Shown here: one piece after another, positions 1 to 4,710 of the stretch
Layout: each line of letters opens with the position of its first letter
Position numbering within the stretch: position 1 is the stretch's first letter
From: Thermoplasmata archaeon
GTDB taxonomy: Archaea; Thermoplasmatota; Thermoplasmata; Thermoplasmatales; Thermoplasmataceae
Assembly (NCBI GenBank): GCA_021792045.1
Contig: JAJYVJ010000121.1
Location: 1 to 5,374 of the forward strand
Direction of reading: 5' to 3'
Length of the DNA stretch: 5,374 nt
Translations under genes and position numbers: made by a program
Notes under the pieces: generated by a model
The model's database searches: none
What the model saw: only the letters and a program-made list of their open reading frames with translations
What the model was told of the DNA's origin: nothing

Positions 1-155
1 TAATTACCGAGGACAGTGATATTAAAAGGTAAAAATTCACTCTGTTGAACTTAGACATCCGCAAGGCATTTTTTATGGGGATTCTGAATTTTGAAACGGA
101 GAAACTCCAAGGATAAGAAAAGCAAATCCTTCCATTATTGTTGTTAGGGATATTA
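1..155. other. Left edge, no supported gene
   Basis: No complete gene is supported here. In one plus-strand frame, codons from position 3 to the TAA at 30-32 read ITEDSDIKR, and the same frame continues to a second stop at 114-116 with protein-like text (NLDIRKAFFMGILNFETEKL). This could be the 3' end of a gene entering from the left and interrupted by a stop. About ten visible codons before the stop are too few to decide. No hairpin, tRNA or promoter stands out. Confidence 0.2.
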
Positions 156-461
156 TTACCTATAGGGATTGAAAAATGTGAGATATAAAAAAATTGATCG
201 AAATGTGGGAACTGATATTACAAGCCATGGAATGATAACCATCCATTTTTGTACCCTTACGGATTTCTCTAAAATAGCTGCAGTCACAACGTTATTTTCC
301 TTAGCGATTCCCGAAGTTTTCTTTATTTTGAGAACTCCAACCCTTAAGATTTCGTATAATGAAAATGAAAATGCAAGGAAGAGAAGGATTCTAAATAATT
401 CCACAAACCTGCTTGGGCCTAAAATGTATGTCAGAAATATTACTATCGAAGAAATGCCCAT
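156..461 (-). CDS. Small hypothetical membrane protein
   Basis: A 101-residue protein that I do not recognise. Its composition is that of an integral membrane protein. Hydrophobic stretches lie near residues 3-15, 22-39 and 73-96, separated by a basic polar loop (residues 45-72, several Lys and Arg) that would face the cytoplasm by the positive-inside rule. The ATG at 459-461 is the first Met; only six codons separate it from an upstream stop. No Shine-Dalgarno motif is visible. It starts 26 bases after the stop of the preceding minus-strand gene, so it may be the last gene of the lipase transcript. A plus-strand ORF overlaps it almost completely, but that one needs a TTG start and has no comparable segment structure. 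Function is unknown. Confidence 0.55.
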   Translation of the reverse strand: MGISSIVIFLTYILGPSRFVELFRILLFLAFSFSLYEILRVGVLKIKKTSGIAKENNVVTAAILEKSVRVQKWMVIIPWLVISVPTFRSIFLYLTFFNPYR

Positions 462-487
462 AATCTCTATAAATGAGTATTAACGCT

Positions 488-811
488 TTAACGCCTTAAT
501 AACGTCTGAACATCCCTAAATCTGATCCCATTCTTACGCCGAACTGGATTTGAGGGGTAGTTATAAACGGAAGAAGTGAGAAAAATAAAGGAATTATTAT
601 CAAAGGCAGTAAATGCGCTATAAAGTGTACGGTAATTTTCCATCTTTTCCATTATTTGCTCAAGGAAATCGAGAAGATCTTCTCTTGAATAGCCTCTTGA
701 CATTGCCTCTGCTATGAGACTCTTTGCTTTAACTTCCCATCTTTCCTGAAAATATTCCATTATTCTAGTGTTGATTTTACCCATCTTGACAATGATAAAA
801 CTCTGAGGCAT
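488..811 (-). CDS. Hypothetical protein, helical N-terminal half
   Basis: A 107-residue protein with no family I can name. Residues 10-60 are rich in charged residues in a helical pattern (for example FQERWEVKAKSLIAEAM and REDLLDFLEQIMEKMENY) and could form a short helical bundle or a dimerising segment. The remainder is less regular and ends in a basic tail (residues 92-107, six Arg and one Lys). Translation could start at the ATG at 809-811 or at Met10 (782-784); neither has a Shine-Dalgarno motif. The gene begins 41 bases after the lipase stop and ends 26 bases before the next minus-strand gene, which suggests co-transcription. The change in character near residue 70 may mean that the C-terminus is not original, but I see no clear frameshift. 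Confidence 0.5.
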   Translation of the reverse strand: MPQSFIIVKMGKINTRIMEYFQERWEVKAKSLIAEAMSRGYSREDLLDFLEQIMEKMENYRTLYSAFTAFDNNSFIFLTSSVYNYPSNPVRRKNGIRFRDVQTLLRR

Positions 812-852
812 TATATGCCCTTAATTTAAAAGAGAGGTTTTAATATTTGAAA

Positions 853-1785
853 TCAGTAATTCCCGGCAAAATTTTGTAAAATTGTATTTGCAACTGATTG
901 ATCCTGGAAATAACTGATACCGGACCATGTAAAATCGTCAAGGGATGCTGTGTGTATATCGCTGGAGAATGTGTAAAGATGGTCATACCCGAAATATGTT
1001 GCTGAATGCTCTGAAACCACACCGTCATTAGCTCCATTGAAAAGCATGTATCCCCACCATGGATCATATGTCCCGGCATAAACTGTCCATACTGTTGATC
1101 CATAATTTGAATACATATTTCCCAGTGAATTCGCAAGGTTGTTAAGAAAAGTGGATCCTTGAACCATTTCGTTTACCTCTGTTCCAGTGTATCCAGACAA
1201 TCCAAGACATTGTGCAATCTCTGCAAGTGGAGAACCATCAAATGGTGAGGCCATAAATATAACGTTCTTCAGATCTATGTTGATCATGTGATAATTTTCC
1301 AGCATATATGCAGTTACAAGACCTCCCATACTGTAACCGATCATATCCACATTATAATTGGTGCCGGAAAAGATGTTCTCCAGTGCTGTCCCAAGCTCAT
1401 TTCCAATTGAACTGATCGCTGTGTTCGATGTGCCCACAAAGGAGGAATCAGTATATGTATATCCGTTGCTGAATTGAATTTGAAATTCTCCGTAATATTG
1501 TACGCTACCAACAAGATAACCAGCGTTAACCAGCTGTTGGTATATATTAACTCCAGAATGCCACGTTCCTGCACAGGGGGCGCCAGATGTGTCTCCCGGC
1601 GCAAAACCATGAACAAGAATTACAACTGTTTGTGAGTTACTGATCAGCGATTGCGGTGATACATCCAGTTGCACATTTTCCCCCTTATTAACAACCGGTC
1701 CAGGTATTCCCTGTTCAAGAATAATGGAAAAACTGAAAAGCATCACTATTATTATTCCTATAGCGCCTATTTTTTTAAAATTCAT
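853..1785 (-). CDS. Exported alpha/beta-hydrolase, lipase/esterase type
   Basis: A 310-residue serine hydrolase likely to cleave carboxyl esters such as lipids, outside the membrane. Residues 1-24 (MNFKKIG then a hydrophobic stretch) form a signal peptide or N-terminal anchor. VVILVHGF (54-61) supplies the oxyanion-hole HG motif after strand 3. GYSMGG (150-155) is the nucleophile elbow, making Ser152 the catalytic serine. GANDGVV (251-257) fits the acid turn, with Asp254 as the likely acid. His278 in DIHTASL is the best catalytic histidine; His269 is an alternative. Length and motif order fit lipase/triacylglycerol-lipase-like alpha/beta-hydrolases. The region between is rich in Tyr, Asn, Ser and Gly, as in many exported archaeal proteins. 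Two cysteines near the N-terminus and middle (71 and 193) could form a disulfide, which is inference. The ATG at 1783-1785 is supported by a TATA box at leaderless spacing. Substrate cannot be read from sequence. It is the first gene of a possible three-gene minus-strand unit. Confidence 0.9.
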   Translation of the reverse strand: MNFKKIGAIGIIIVMLFSFSIILEQGIPGPVVNKGENVQLDVSPQSLISNSQTVVILVHGFAPGDTSGAPCAGTWHSGVNIYQQLVNAGYLVGSVQYYGEFQIQFSNGYTYTDSSFVGTSNTAISSIGNELGTALENIFSGTNYNVDMIGYSMGGLVTAYMLENYHMINIDLKNVIFMASPFDGSPLAEIAQCLGLSGYTGTEVNEMVQGSTFLNNLANSLGNMYSNYGSTVWTVYAGTYDPWWGYMLFNGANDGVVSEHSATYFGYDHLYTFSSDIHTASLDDFTWSGISYFQDQSVANTILQNFAGNY

Positions 1786-1806
1786 AGTAGTTGTACATTT
1801 TCAAGC

Positions 1807-1814
1807 TATTTATA
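1807..1814 (-). promoter_or_regulatory. TATA box of the lipase gene
   Basis: On the minus strand this reads TATAAATA, preceded by an A/T-rich stretch. It ends 21 bases before the lipase ATG and starts 29 bases before it. That spacing puts transcription start at or within a few bases of the ATG, giving a leaderless mRNA, which is common in Thermoplasmatales-like archaea and agrees with the lack of a Shine-Dalgarno motif. Confidence 0.7.
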
Positions 1815-1963
1815 ATTTATCTATCCTTAATAAGTTTCAGGCCTGATTCCTAATGAGGTATATATATTAAGTGGAGAGGTGACCAATGTGACATTTAGCA
1901 TGAACAATTGATGCCTGTAGTATGGCTACATTTCAATATGAATTGACTGAAAATATTTAGTAG

Positions 1964-2179
1964 TTATTTTTTCAAAACGTAATCCTTTGCTCGCTGTCCG
2001 TAGTGTCCGGAATTATGTGTAACAATAAGGATACCTTTCCCTGAACATATCGGTGATCTGATCCTTGCATTTATAATATCCCTTTATCACTCTATTCGAA
2101 CATCCTCATCGAAAAGCAGATCCTGATACTTTGGCTGAAGGGTCATAAGAGCATAACGAGCACCGAGATCAAAAGTATT
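1964..2179 (-). pseudogene. Decayed ORF of unknown family
   Basis: The roughly 500 bases between the lipase and the left toxin-antitoxin module hold no intact gene, but one minus-strand frame is protein-like. From 2179 it reads 30 codons (including ARYALMTLQPKYQDLLFDED) to two adjacent stops at 2084-2089. It then continues for 39 codons to a TAA at 1964-1966 (including KGILIVTHNSGHYGQRAKDY). A second frame bridges the stops with VIKGYYKCKDQITDMFRE. One missing base near 2089 and one extra A in the A-run near 2047 would join the three pieces into about 72 codons. No start is certain; the Met at 2144-2146 is a candidate. I do not recognise the family: the tail vaguely recalls PIN-like proteins and the head recalls ASCH-like domains, and neither is reliable. 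It lies just outside the left 44-bp repeat. Confidence 0.35.
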
Positions 2180-2200
2180 CTATTAATAGATTAGATGGAC

Positions 2201-2244
2201 CAAATGGACCGGTCGGGATTTGATTAAAATTTTAAGCGAGTACT
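2201..2244 (+). repeat. 44-bp repeat, copy A (left)
   Basis: The first 20 bases (CAAATGGACCGGTCGGGATT) are identical to copy C at 5225-5244. The next 24 match with five differences and end in TTAAGCGARTACT. The copy contains the 8-bp palindrome GACCGGTC and an imperfect stem-loop (2218-2241, arms ATTTGATTAA and TTAAGCGAGT) that pairs at nine of ten positions if G-U pairs are allowed. It lies 11 bases beyond the ancestral stop codon of the left relE. Read on the minus strand, TCAAATCCCGACCGGTCC followed by A resembles a tRNA T-loop, T-stem and acceptor 3' strand, but no tRNA body is present. Confidence 0.75.
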
Positions 2245-2255
2245 ATACAAAACTG

Positions 2256-2510
2256 CTATCGTTCATATATTCTGCTTCTGTGTCACACCTTTAAGATCAA
2301 TATTCTAACAGATTCGTGCTTGATGTCAAGAATCACACGATAATCCCCTACCCTAAGCCTGTAATATGGATACCGGACTAGTTTTTCGACATACCTTTCT
2401 GGATTTTGATAAAGCCGATCCACTTTCTCGTGAATTCTTTTGGCAACAGACCGGTCCAAACTTCTCATCTGACCTGCTGCCTTGGGTGACCATATGATTT
2501 CGTACTCCAT
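2256..2510 (-). pseudogene. relE: RelE-family toxin cut by a nonsense codon
   Basis: This is a RelE/ParE-superfamily toxin; RelE members cleave mRNA in the ribosomal A site. The ATG (2508-2510) overlaps the antitoxin stop by one base, as in a translationally coupled operon. The open part is 75 residues and contains the family core YYRLRVGDYRVILDI (49-63) and the last strand VRILILKV (68-75). A TGA at 2283-2285 follows. The same frame then reads HRSRIYER up to a TAG at 2256-2258, giving 84 residues in all. Family members, including the right-hand copy in this window, have Gly-His-Arg-x-x-x-Tyr here, so the TGA sits where a Gly codon belongs; GGA to TGA is one substitution. The lost tail carries Arg78 and Tyr82, equivalent to catalytic Arg and Tyr residues of well-studied RelE proteins. 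The truncated product is probably inactive or weak. The alternative, that a shortened but folded protein still acts or binds antitoxin, cannot be excluded. Confidence 0.8.
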
Positions 2511-2731
2511 CAGAGGCCGATGTCCTTTTTCAGTTGCTCGTGTGTGACGAACTTGCCGGATTCAATTTCCCTTCTGGCTTCCTCAATATCTGCTATGGTC
2601 TCCTCACTAAGTTCACGAAGGTCCTCGAGCATCCTTTCGATCACTTCTTCATAAGTCTCTCTAGGGTGCAATTTCATTGATTGTAATGTCTTCTTGGTCT
2701 CTTCCTTTACCTGTATCGTTGAAATCTTCAC
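2510..2731 (-). CDS. RelB/VapB-like antitoxin of the left module
   Basis: A 73-residue antitoxin that should neutralise the RelE protein encoded next and repress its own promoter. The N-terminus (ISTIQVKEETKKTLQSMKLH) has the strand-then-helix pattern of a ribbon-helix-helix DNA-binding domain, followed by HPRETYEEVIERMLEDL (22-38). The acidic C-terminal half (REL..EETIADIEEARREIESGKF) is the likely toxin-wrapping segment. It aligns along its whole length with the right-hand antitoxin, sharing HPRE-[TS]-Y and a C-terminal DIEEARREIESGKFVTHEQL-like block. The start is GTG (2729-2731), supported by a TATA box 20-28 bases upstream. Its stop overlaps the toxin ATG by one base. The gene appears intact although its partner toxin is broken. 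Confidence 0.85.
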   Translation of the reverse strand: MKISTIQVKEETKKTLQSMKLHPRETYEEVIERMLEDLRELSEETIADIEEARREIESGKFVTHEQLKKDIGL

Positions 2732-2733
2732 AG

Positions 2734-2753
2734 CTATCTATAGTGTTCGATAG
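2734..2753 (-). promoter_or_regulatory. Possible operator of the left module
   Basis: CTATC and GATAG form a 5-bp inverted repeat with a 10-base spacer, lying between the TATA box and the GTG start. The place suits autorepression by a ribbon-helix-helix antitoxin dimer. The arms are short and could be chance in this A/T-rich stretch. Confidence 0.25.
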
Positions 2754-2759
2754 TATAAA
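2751..2759 (-). promoter_or_regulatory. TATA box of the left toxin-antitoxin operon
   Basis: On the minus strand this reads TTTATACTA, 28 to 20 bases upstream of the GTG start of the antitoxin. The spacing predicts a leaderless transcript, supports GTG as the start, and fits the absence of a Shine-Dalgarno motif. Confidence 0.55.
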
Positions 2760-2928
2760 GTTTTATCTTATAGAGTTCTGTTGTTCAACCACGACCTCCA
2801 GGATGCTTAAAACCTCAAACTATCGTATATTCTTTCGTCGTTGTGAATCCATAGAAGTTCTAAACTAGTTCACACACAGTATAAAATGGCATAATTTTCA
2901 ACTTGTAAAGTGAATTGCTGATTTCTGC

Positions 2929-2937
2929 ATATATATT
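2929..2937 (+). promoter_or_regulatory. TATA-like box before the zinc-ribbon gene
   Basis: ATATATATT lies 31-39 bases before the ATG at 2968. This would place the transcription start near 2957-2962 and give a leader of roughly ten bases. The divergent region between the left antitoxin and this gene (2732-2967) otherwise holds nothing I can name. Confidence 0.4.
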
Positions 2938-2967
2938 CGTAAAACATAATCAATATGGTAGAGTAGC

Positions 2968-3171
2968 ATGGCTCAGGAGTATCATTTAAAATGCCCTAAA
3001 TGTGGGTACGAATTCGACCTGAATTATGATCAGCTAAACAGCTTCTCAGATCCTGATGCAGGAATAACGTGGCGGGAAGGTGCCCACCGCTTTGCGGTCA
3101 AGTGCCCCGAATGCCACAAGAGGTCTCATTATCATATGTCTGATGATGGGAAACAACTCTCCACTTGGTAA
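2968..3171 (+). CDS. Small zinc-ribbon protein
   Basis: A 67-residue protein with two CxxC knuckles, CPKCGYEF (Cys9, Cys12) and CPECHKRSHYH (Cys46, Cys49), separated by 33 residues. Together they should bind one zinc ion in a zinc-ribbon fold. The insert between the knuckles is polar and contains FSDPDAGITW. The basic and histidine-rich tail after the second knuckle (HKRSHYH) could add nucleic-acid or metal contacts. The start is ATG; an upstream ATG at 2955 hits a stop after two codons. The gene ends 10 bases before a membrane peptide gene. The precise family and role are unknown. The broken gene at 3489-3672 has the same two-knuckle layout with a 34-residue spacer, so the two may be distant paralogues. 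Confidence 0.8.
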   Translation: MAQEYHLKCPKCGYEFDLNYDQLNSFSDPDAGITWREGAHRFAVKCPECHKRSHYHMSDDGKQLSTW

Positions 3172-3181
3172 GCGCGGTAAT

Positions 3182-3292
3182 ATGACATTTCATTTATGGA
3201 TGATTGGCATCATTGTACCTTCGATAACTGTGCTTGTACTCGTCTATCTGTGGACCAAGGAGATGCGTAATTCTGTAAGAAAAGCGAGCTAG
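3182..3292 (+). CDS. One-helix membrane micropeptide
   Basis: A 36-residue peptide starting at ATG 3182, with one strongly hydrophobic segment (about residues 6-24, WMIGIIVPSITVLVLVYLW) and a basic tail (KEMRNSVRKAS). The positive-inside rule puts the C-terminus in the cytoplasm. It lies 10 bases downstream of the zinc-ribbon stop and is probably co-transcribed with it. The frame is open back to 3080 inside the zinc-ribbon gene, but that upstream text is not protein-like, so I choose the internal ATG. The function is unknown. Confidence 0.55.
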   Translation: MTFHLWMIGIIVPSITVLVLVYLWTKEMRNSVRKAS

Positions 3293-3382
3293 AATCGAAT
3301 TGACGAGGAGAATGAAAAATCTAAGCCTCCAAGATAGCTCTATAAATTACAAGGTTCCTAAACATTCATGTGAAGCGGTCCT

Positions 3383-3415
3383 GTCGAGATTTCATTAAGG
3401 TTTTAGGTGAATACC
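3383..3415 (+). repeat. Degenerate repeat, copy B
   Basis: It aligns with the last 33 bases of copy A (2212-2244) at 25 positions without gaps, including GTCG, ATTAA, TTTTA and TAC. Upstream of 3383 the similarity fades (CGGTCCT in place of GGACCG). The stem-loop arms pair only at their ends, so this copy looks older or more worn. It lies between the micropeptide gene and the broken zinc-ribbon gene, in the same orientation as copies A and C. Confidence 0.5.
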
Positions 3416-3458
3416 CAAATCCCTTGCTTTCGGGTAAAGTTCTTAATATTTTAATACA

Positions 3459-3466
3459 TTTAAAAA
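3459..3466 (+). promoter_or_regulatory. TATA box of the second zinc-ribbon gene
   Basis: TTTAAAAA lies 30 to 23 bases before the ATG at 3489, the spacing expected for a leaderless archaeal transcript. It supports that start codon even though the gene is broken. Confidence 0.45.
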
Positions 3467-3488
3467 ATTGAAAAAAGCGATTCGAACC

Positions 3489-3672
3489 ATGGAAAAAGAT
3501 GTAAAGTGCAAGAAATGTGGAGAAATATTCAAAAGACCCCAGATGGGGACCTAAACCTCTAGATTATAAGGCTGGGATAAAGATGCCGGGAGGATTGGTC
3601 AGGCTTGGGGCAATTATAGTCTGCCCCAAATGTGGCTTTGAAGGTTCCGTTAAAGATTATGATCAAATATAG
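3489..3672 (+). pseudogene. Zinc-ribbon protein broken by a 1-base frameshift
   Basis: From the ATG at 3489 the frame reads MEKDVKCKKCGEIFKRP and stops at 3552-3554. In the next frame the text continues WGPKPLDYKAG and then CPKCGFEGSVKDYDQI to the TAG at 3670-3672. Removing one C from the CCCC run at 3537-3540 joins both into a 60-residue protein with Cys7, Cys10, Cys45 and Cys48, a complete zinc-ribbon pair with a 34-residue spacer. The second knuckle is therefore lost from the product as written. Either the gene is a recent pseudogene or the extra C is a sequencing error; programmed frameshifting is possible but has no visible signal. The role is unknown; the layout resembles the intact zinc-ribbon protein about 300 bases upstream. 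Confidence 0.7.
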
Positions 3673-3852
3673 AAGAACGGATTTCGACAGTCTCAGGGCA
3701 GAAACTTCGCAGATCCAGTAACGCGTCTCACTCTCTTCTTTCTAGATTTTATGTGATGCTTCATAGTTTAGACCTGTTTGTATTAAATTCTATTGTTAAT
3801 GGAATACCATGGACAAAGCTTGGTCTTGAGTTGATTATACATTAACTTGCAC

Positions 3853-3865
3853 ATATCTATTTATT
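3853..3865 (+). promoter_or_regulatory. TATA-like region before the PH-like gene
   Basis: The A/T stretch ATATCTATTTATT lies 17-29 bases before the ATG at 3882 and 26-38 bases before the ATG at 3891. It suits a short-leader or leaderless transcript but does not decide between the two starts. Confidence 0.35.
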
Positions 3866-3881
3866 TTGCTCGCATATATTT

Positions 3882-4250
3882 ATGATAAAAATGGTAAAGT
3901 TACTCTTTAAGGAGGATGGGTTTGAAGTGGACTTAACAGGACTGGAAAAACTCTCTGCTTTCTAAGGAAAACTGTTCATTCCTTTTAACAATCTGAGAAG
4001 TGTTGACGAGATCGTTGGGGATATTCATCTTCAAGCTAGACTGGACGGCACTTCTTTTGGTCAGGATGGTTATAACTATGGCAGATTCCAGACTACTGAA
4101 GGATATGGCTTTTATGCTATGAAAAACAAGGAAAAAGTCTTTGTAATACACTTGGTCAATAATATATATAACTTCATTGCCCTTGAGGTTGAAGACAAGG
4201 AGGAAGCGATCAAGGAATTAAGGAGCCATATTACTAACCATACTTACTGA
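3882..4250 (+). pseudogene. PH-domain-like protein with an in-frame stop
   Basis: One frame runs from ATG 3882 to TGA 4248-4250, 122 codons, interrupted only by TAA at 3963-3965 (codon 28). Before the stop it reads KLLFKEDGFEVDLTGLEKLS. After it come GKLFIPFNNLRSVDEI (29-44), RFQTTEGYGFYAMKNKEKVF (68-87) and FIALEVEDKEEAIKELRSHI (98-117). The order beta-strand, I-P-aromatic turn, G-x-F-x-T-x-x-G, strand, D-x-E-E-x-I-x-x-L helix resembles small bacterial/archaeal PH-like domains; this is recognition by pattern and not certain. A Lys codon (AAA) at position 28 would be restored by one base change. No plausible start follows the stop before residue 80, so no complete domain can be made without readthrough. 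ATG 3891 is an alternative start. The gene precedes a membrane peptide gene by 56 bases. Confidence 0.65.
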
Positions 4251-4292
4251 GATATGAACAAACTTTTATTTCCACAGTTCCTGATAGGTCAA

Positions 4293-4298
4293 AGGGTG
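4293..4298 (+). promoter_or_regulatory. Shine-Dalgarno-like site
   Basis: AGGGTG ends 8 bases before the ATG at 4307 and resembles the GGAGGTG pairing partner of archaeal 16S rRNA. It is the best ribosome-binding site in the window, where most genes appear leaderless. An A/T motif at 4264-4272 (CTTTTATTT) could serve as the TATA box with a leader of about 15 bases. Confidence 0.4.
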
Positions 4299-4306
4299 CT
4301 TCTTCA

Positions 4307-4498
4307 ATGCCGCTAGAAGTTTTGCATTTTCTCGTTCTGTCTTTGATGATAACGTCGATTCTAATCGTCATTGCCACCTCAACATTGTTGATTGCAAAAA
4401 GGAAAGTTAGTTCGAGATCCAAGCCGAGGCTCGCAGCCGTGATGCTCTTGTTTTTGATATTGGCTGCTATCAGTACCGGGATCTACCTCTCTTTATAA
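4307..4498 (+). CDS. Two-helix small membrane protein
   Basis: A 63-residue protein made almost wholly of two hydrophobic segments (about residues 5-30 and 43-63) joined by a strongly basic loop, KRKVSSRSKPR (31-41). The loop should face the cytoplasm, giving a hairpin with both ends outside. The start is supported by a Shine-Dalgarno-like AGGGTG 8 bases upstream. I do not recognise a family. The downstream spacer (4499-4670) contains no ORF worth calling. It may be transcribed with the broken PH-like gene; many PH-like proteins work at membranes, but a functional link is inference only. Confidence 0.6.
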   Translation: MPLEVLHFLVLSLMITSILIVIATSTLLIAKRKVSSRSKPRLAAVMLLFLILAAISTGIYLSL

Positions 4499-4670
4499 TA
4501 ATGGAAATGGTCACCTTGTTTATTCTCCCTAACTGAGTGTTGTGTTAGAGGCAACCTGCACCGCGTGAAAGACCTCAATCGCATCCCACTGCAATATTAA
4601 ATTTGTGGAAAAGAGAGAATGGAGGTAACGAATTCCAATCTAGCTTGCAAAACTTGTATTCTCCATAACG

Positions 4671-4678
4671 TTTAATAA
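4671..4678 (+). promoter_or_regulatory. TATA box of the right toxin-antitoxin operon
   Basis: TTTAATAA lies 30 to 23 bases before the ATG at 4701, fitting a leaderless transcript that starts at this ATG. From the alternative TTG at 4692 the box would be only 14-21 bases away, which argues against that start. Confidence 0.55.
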
Positions 4679-4680
4679 CT

Positions 4681-4700
4681 ATTGCTACCTATTGCTACCT
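4681..4700 (+). repeat. Perfect tandem 10-mer before the antitoxin start
   Basis: ATTGCTACCT occurs twice in tandem between the TATA box and the ATG at 4701. The second copy supplies the left arm of the inverted repeat at 4692-4710, so the first could be an additional half-site for cooperative antitoxin binding. The twofold exact copy is directly visible; the binding role is inference. Confidence 0.6.
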
Positions 4701-4710
4701 ATGGTAACAA
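4692..4710 (+). promoter_or_regulatory. Candidate operator over the antitoxin start codon
   Basis: TTGCTACC and GGTAACAA, separated by TAT, form an inverted repeat matching at 7 of 8 positions. Its centre lies on the ATG at 4701. In ribbon-helix-helix toxin-antitoxin systems, the antitoxin or the antitoxin-toxin complex binds palindromes at the promoter. If the mRNA is leaderless, this site also covers the transcription start, an efficient place for autorepression. Confidence 0.5.

Noticed and set aside
169..483. Plus-strand ORF of 104 codons opposite the membrane protein gene
   Set aside because: It needs a TTG start, has no supporting ribosome site and no recognisable domain, while the opposite strand encodes a coherent membrane-protein pattern. 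Not fully excluded.
481..500. Short near-repeats TTAACGC/TTTAACGCC between two minus-strand genes
   Set aside because: The units are short, imperfect and A/T-rich; chance is sufficient.
840..1616. Two minus-strand ORFs in another frame inside the lipase gene
   Set aside because: The lipase frame carries all catalytic motifs and a signal sequence; the other frame is its shadow.
2057..2188. Plus-strand stretch of 44 codons (ILIEKQILILWLKGHKSI)
   Set aside because: It has no Met start and is antisense to the more convincing minus-strand decayed ORF.
2677..2868. Plus-strand ORF across the left antitoxin start and promoter
   Set aside because: It is antisense to the antitoxin 5' end and its TATA box and has no protein-like features.
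3080..3181. N-terminal extension of the one-helix peptide into the zinc-ribbon gene
   Set aside because: The extension is an out-of-frame reading of the zinc-ribbon gene; the internal ATG at 3182 begins just before the hydrophobic segment and after the upstream stop.
3312..3398. 28-codon ORF behind GAGGAG at 3305-3310, running into repeat copy B
   Set aside because: The ribosome-site spacing of one base is too short and the translation has no recognisable feature.
3933..4151. Minus-strand 72-codon ORF inside the PH-like gene
   Set aside because: The plus-strand frame continues with protein-like text on both sides of its single stop, so the minus-strand ORF is a shadow.
4234..4422. Minus-strand 62-codon ORF opposite the two-helix membrane gene
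   Set aside because: The plus-strand gene has a ribosome site and a clean two-segment membrane pattern.
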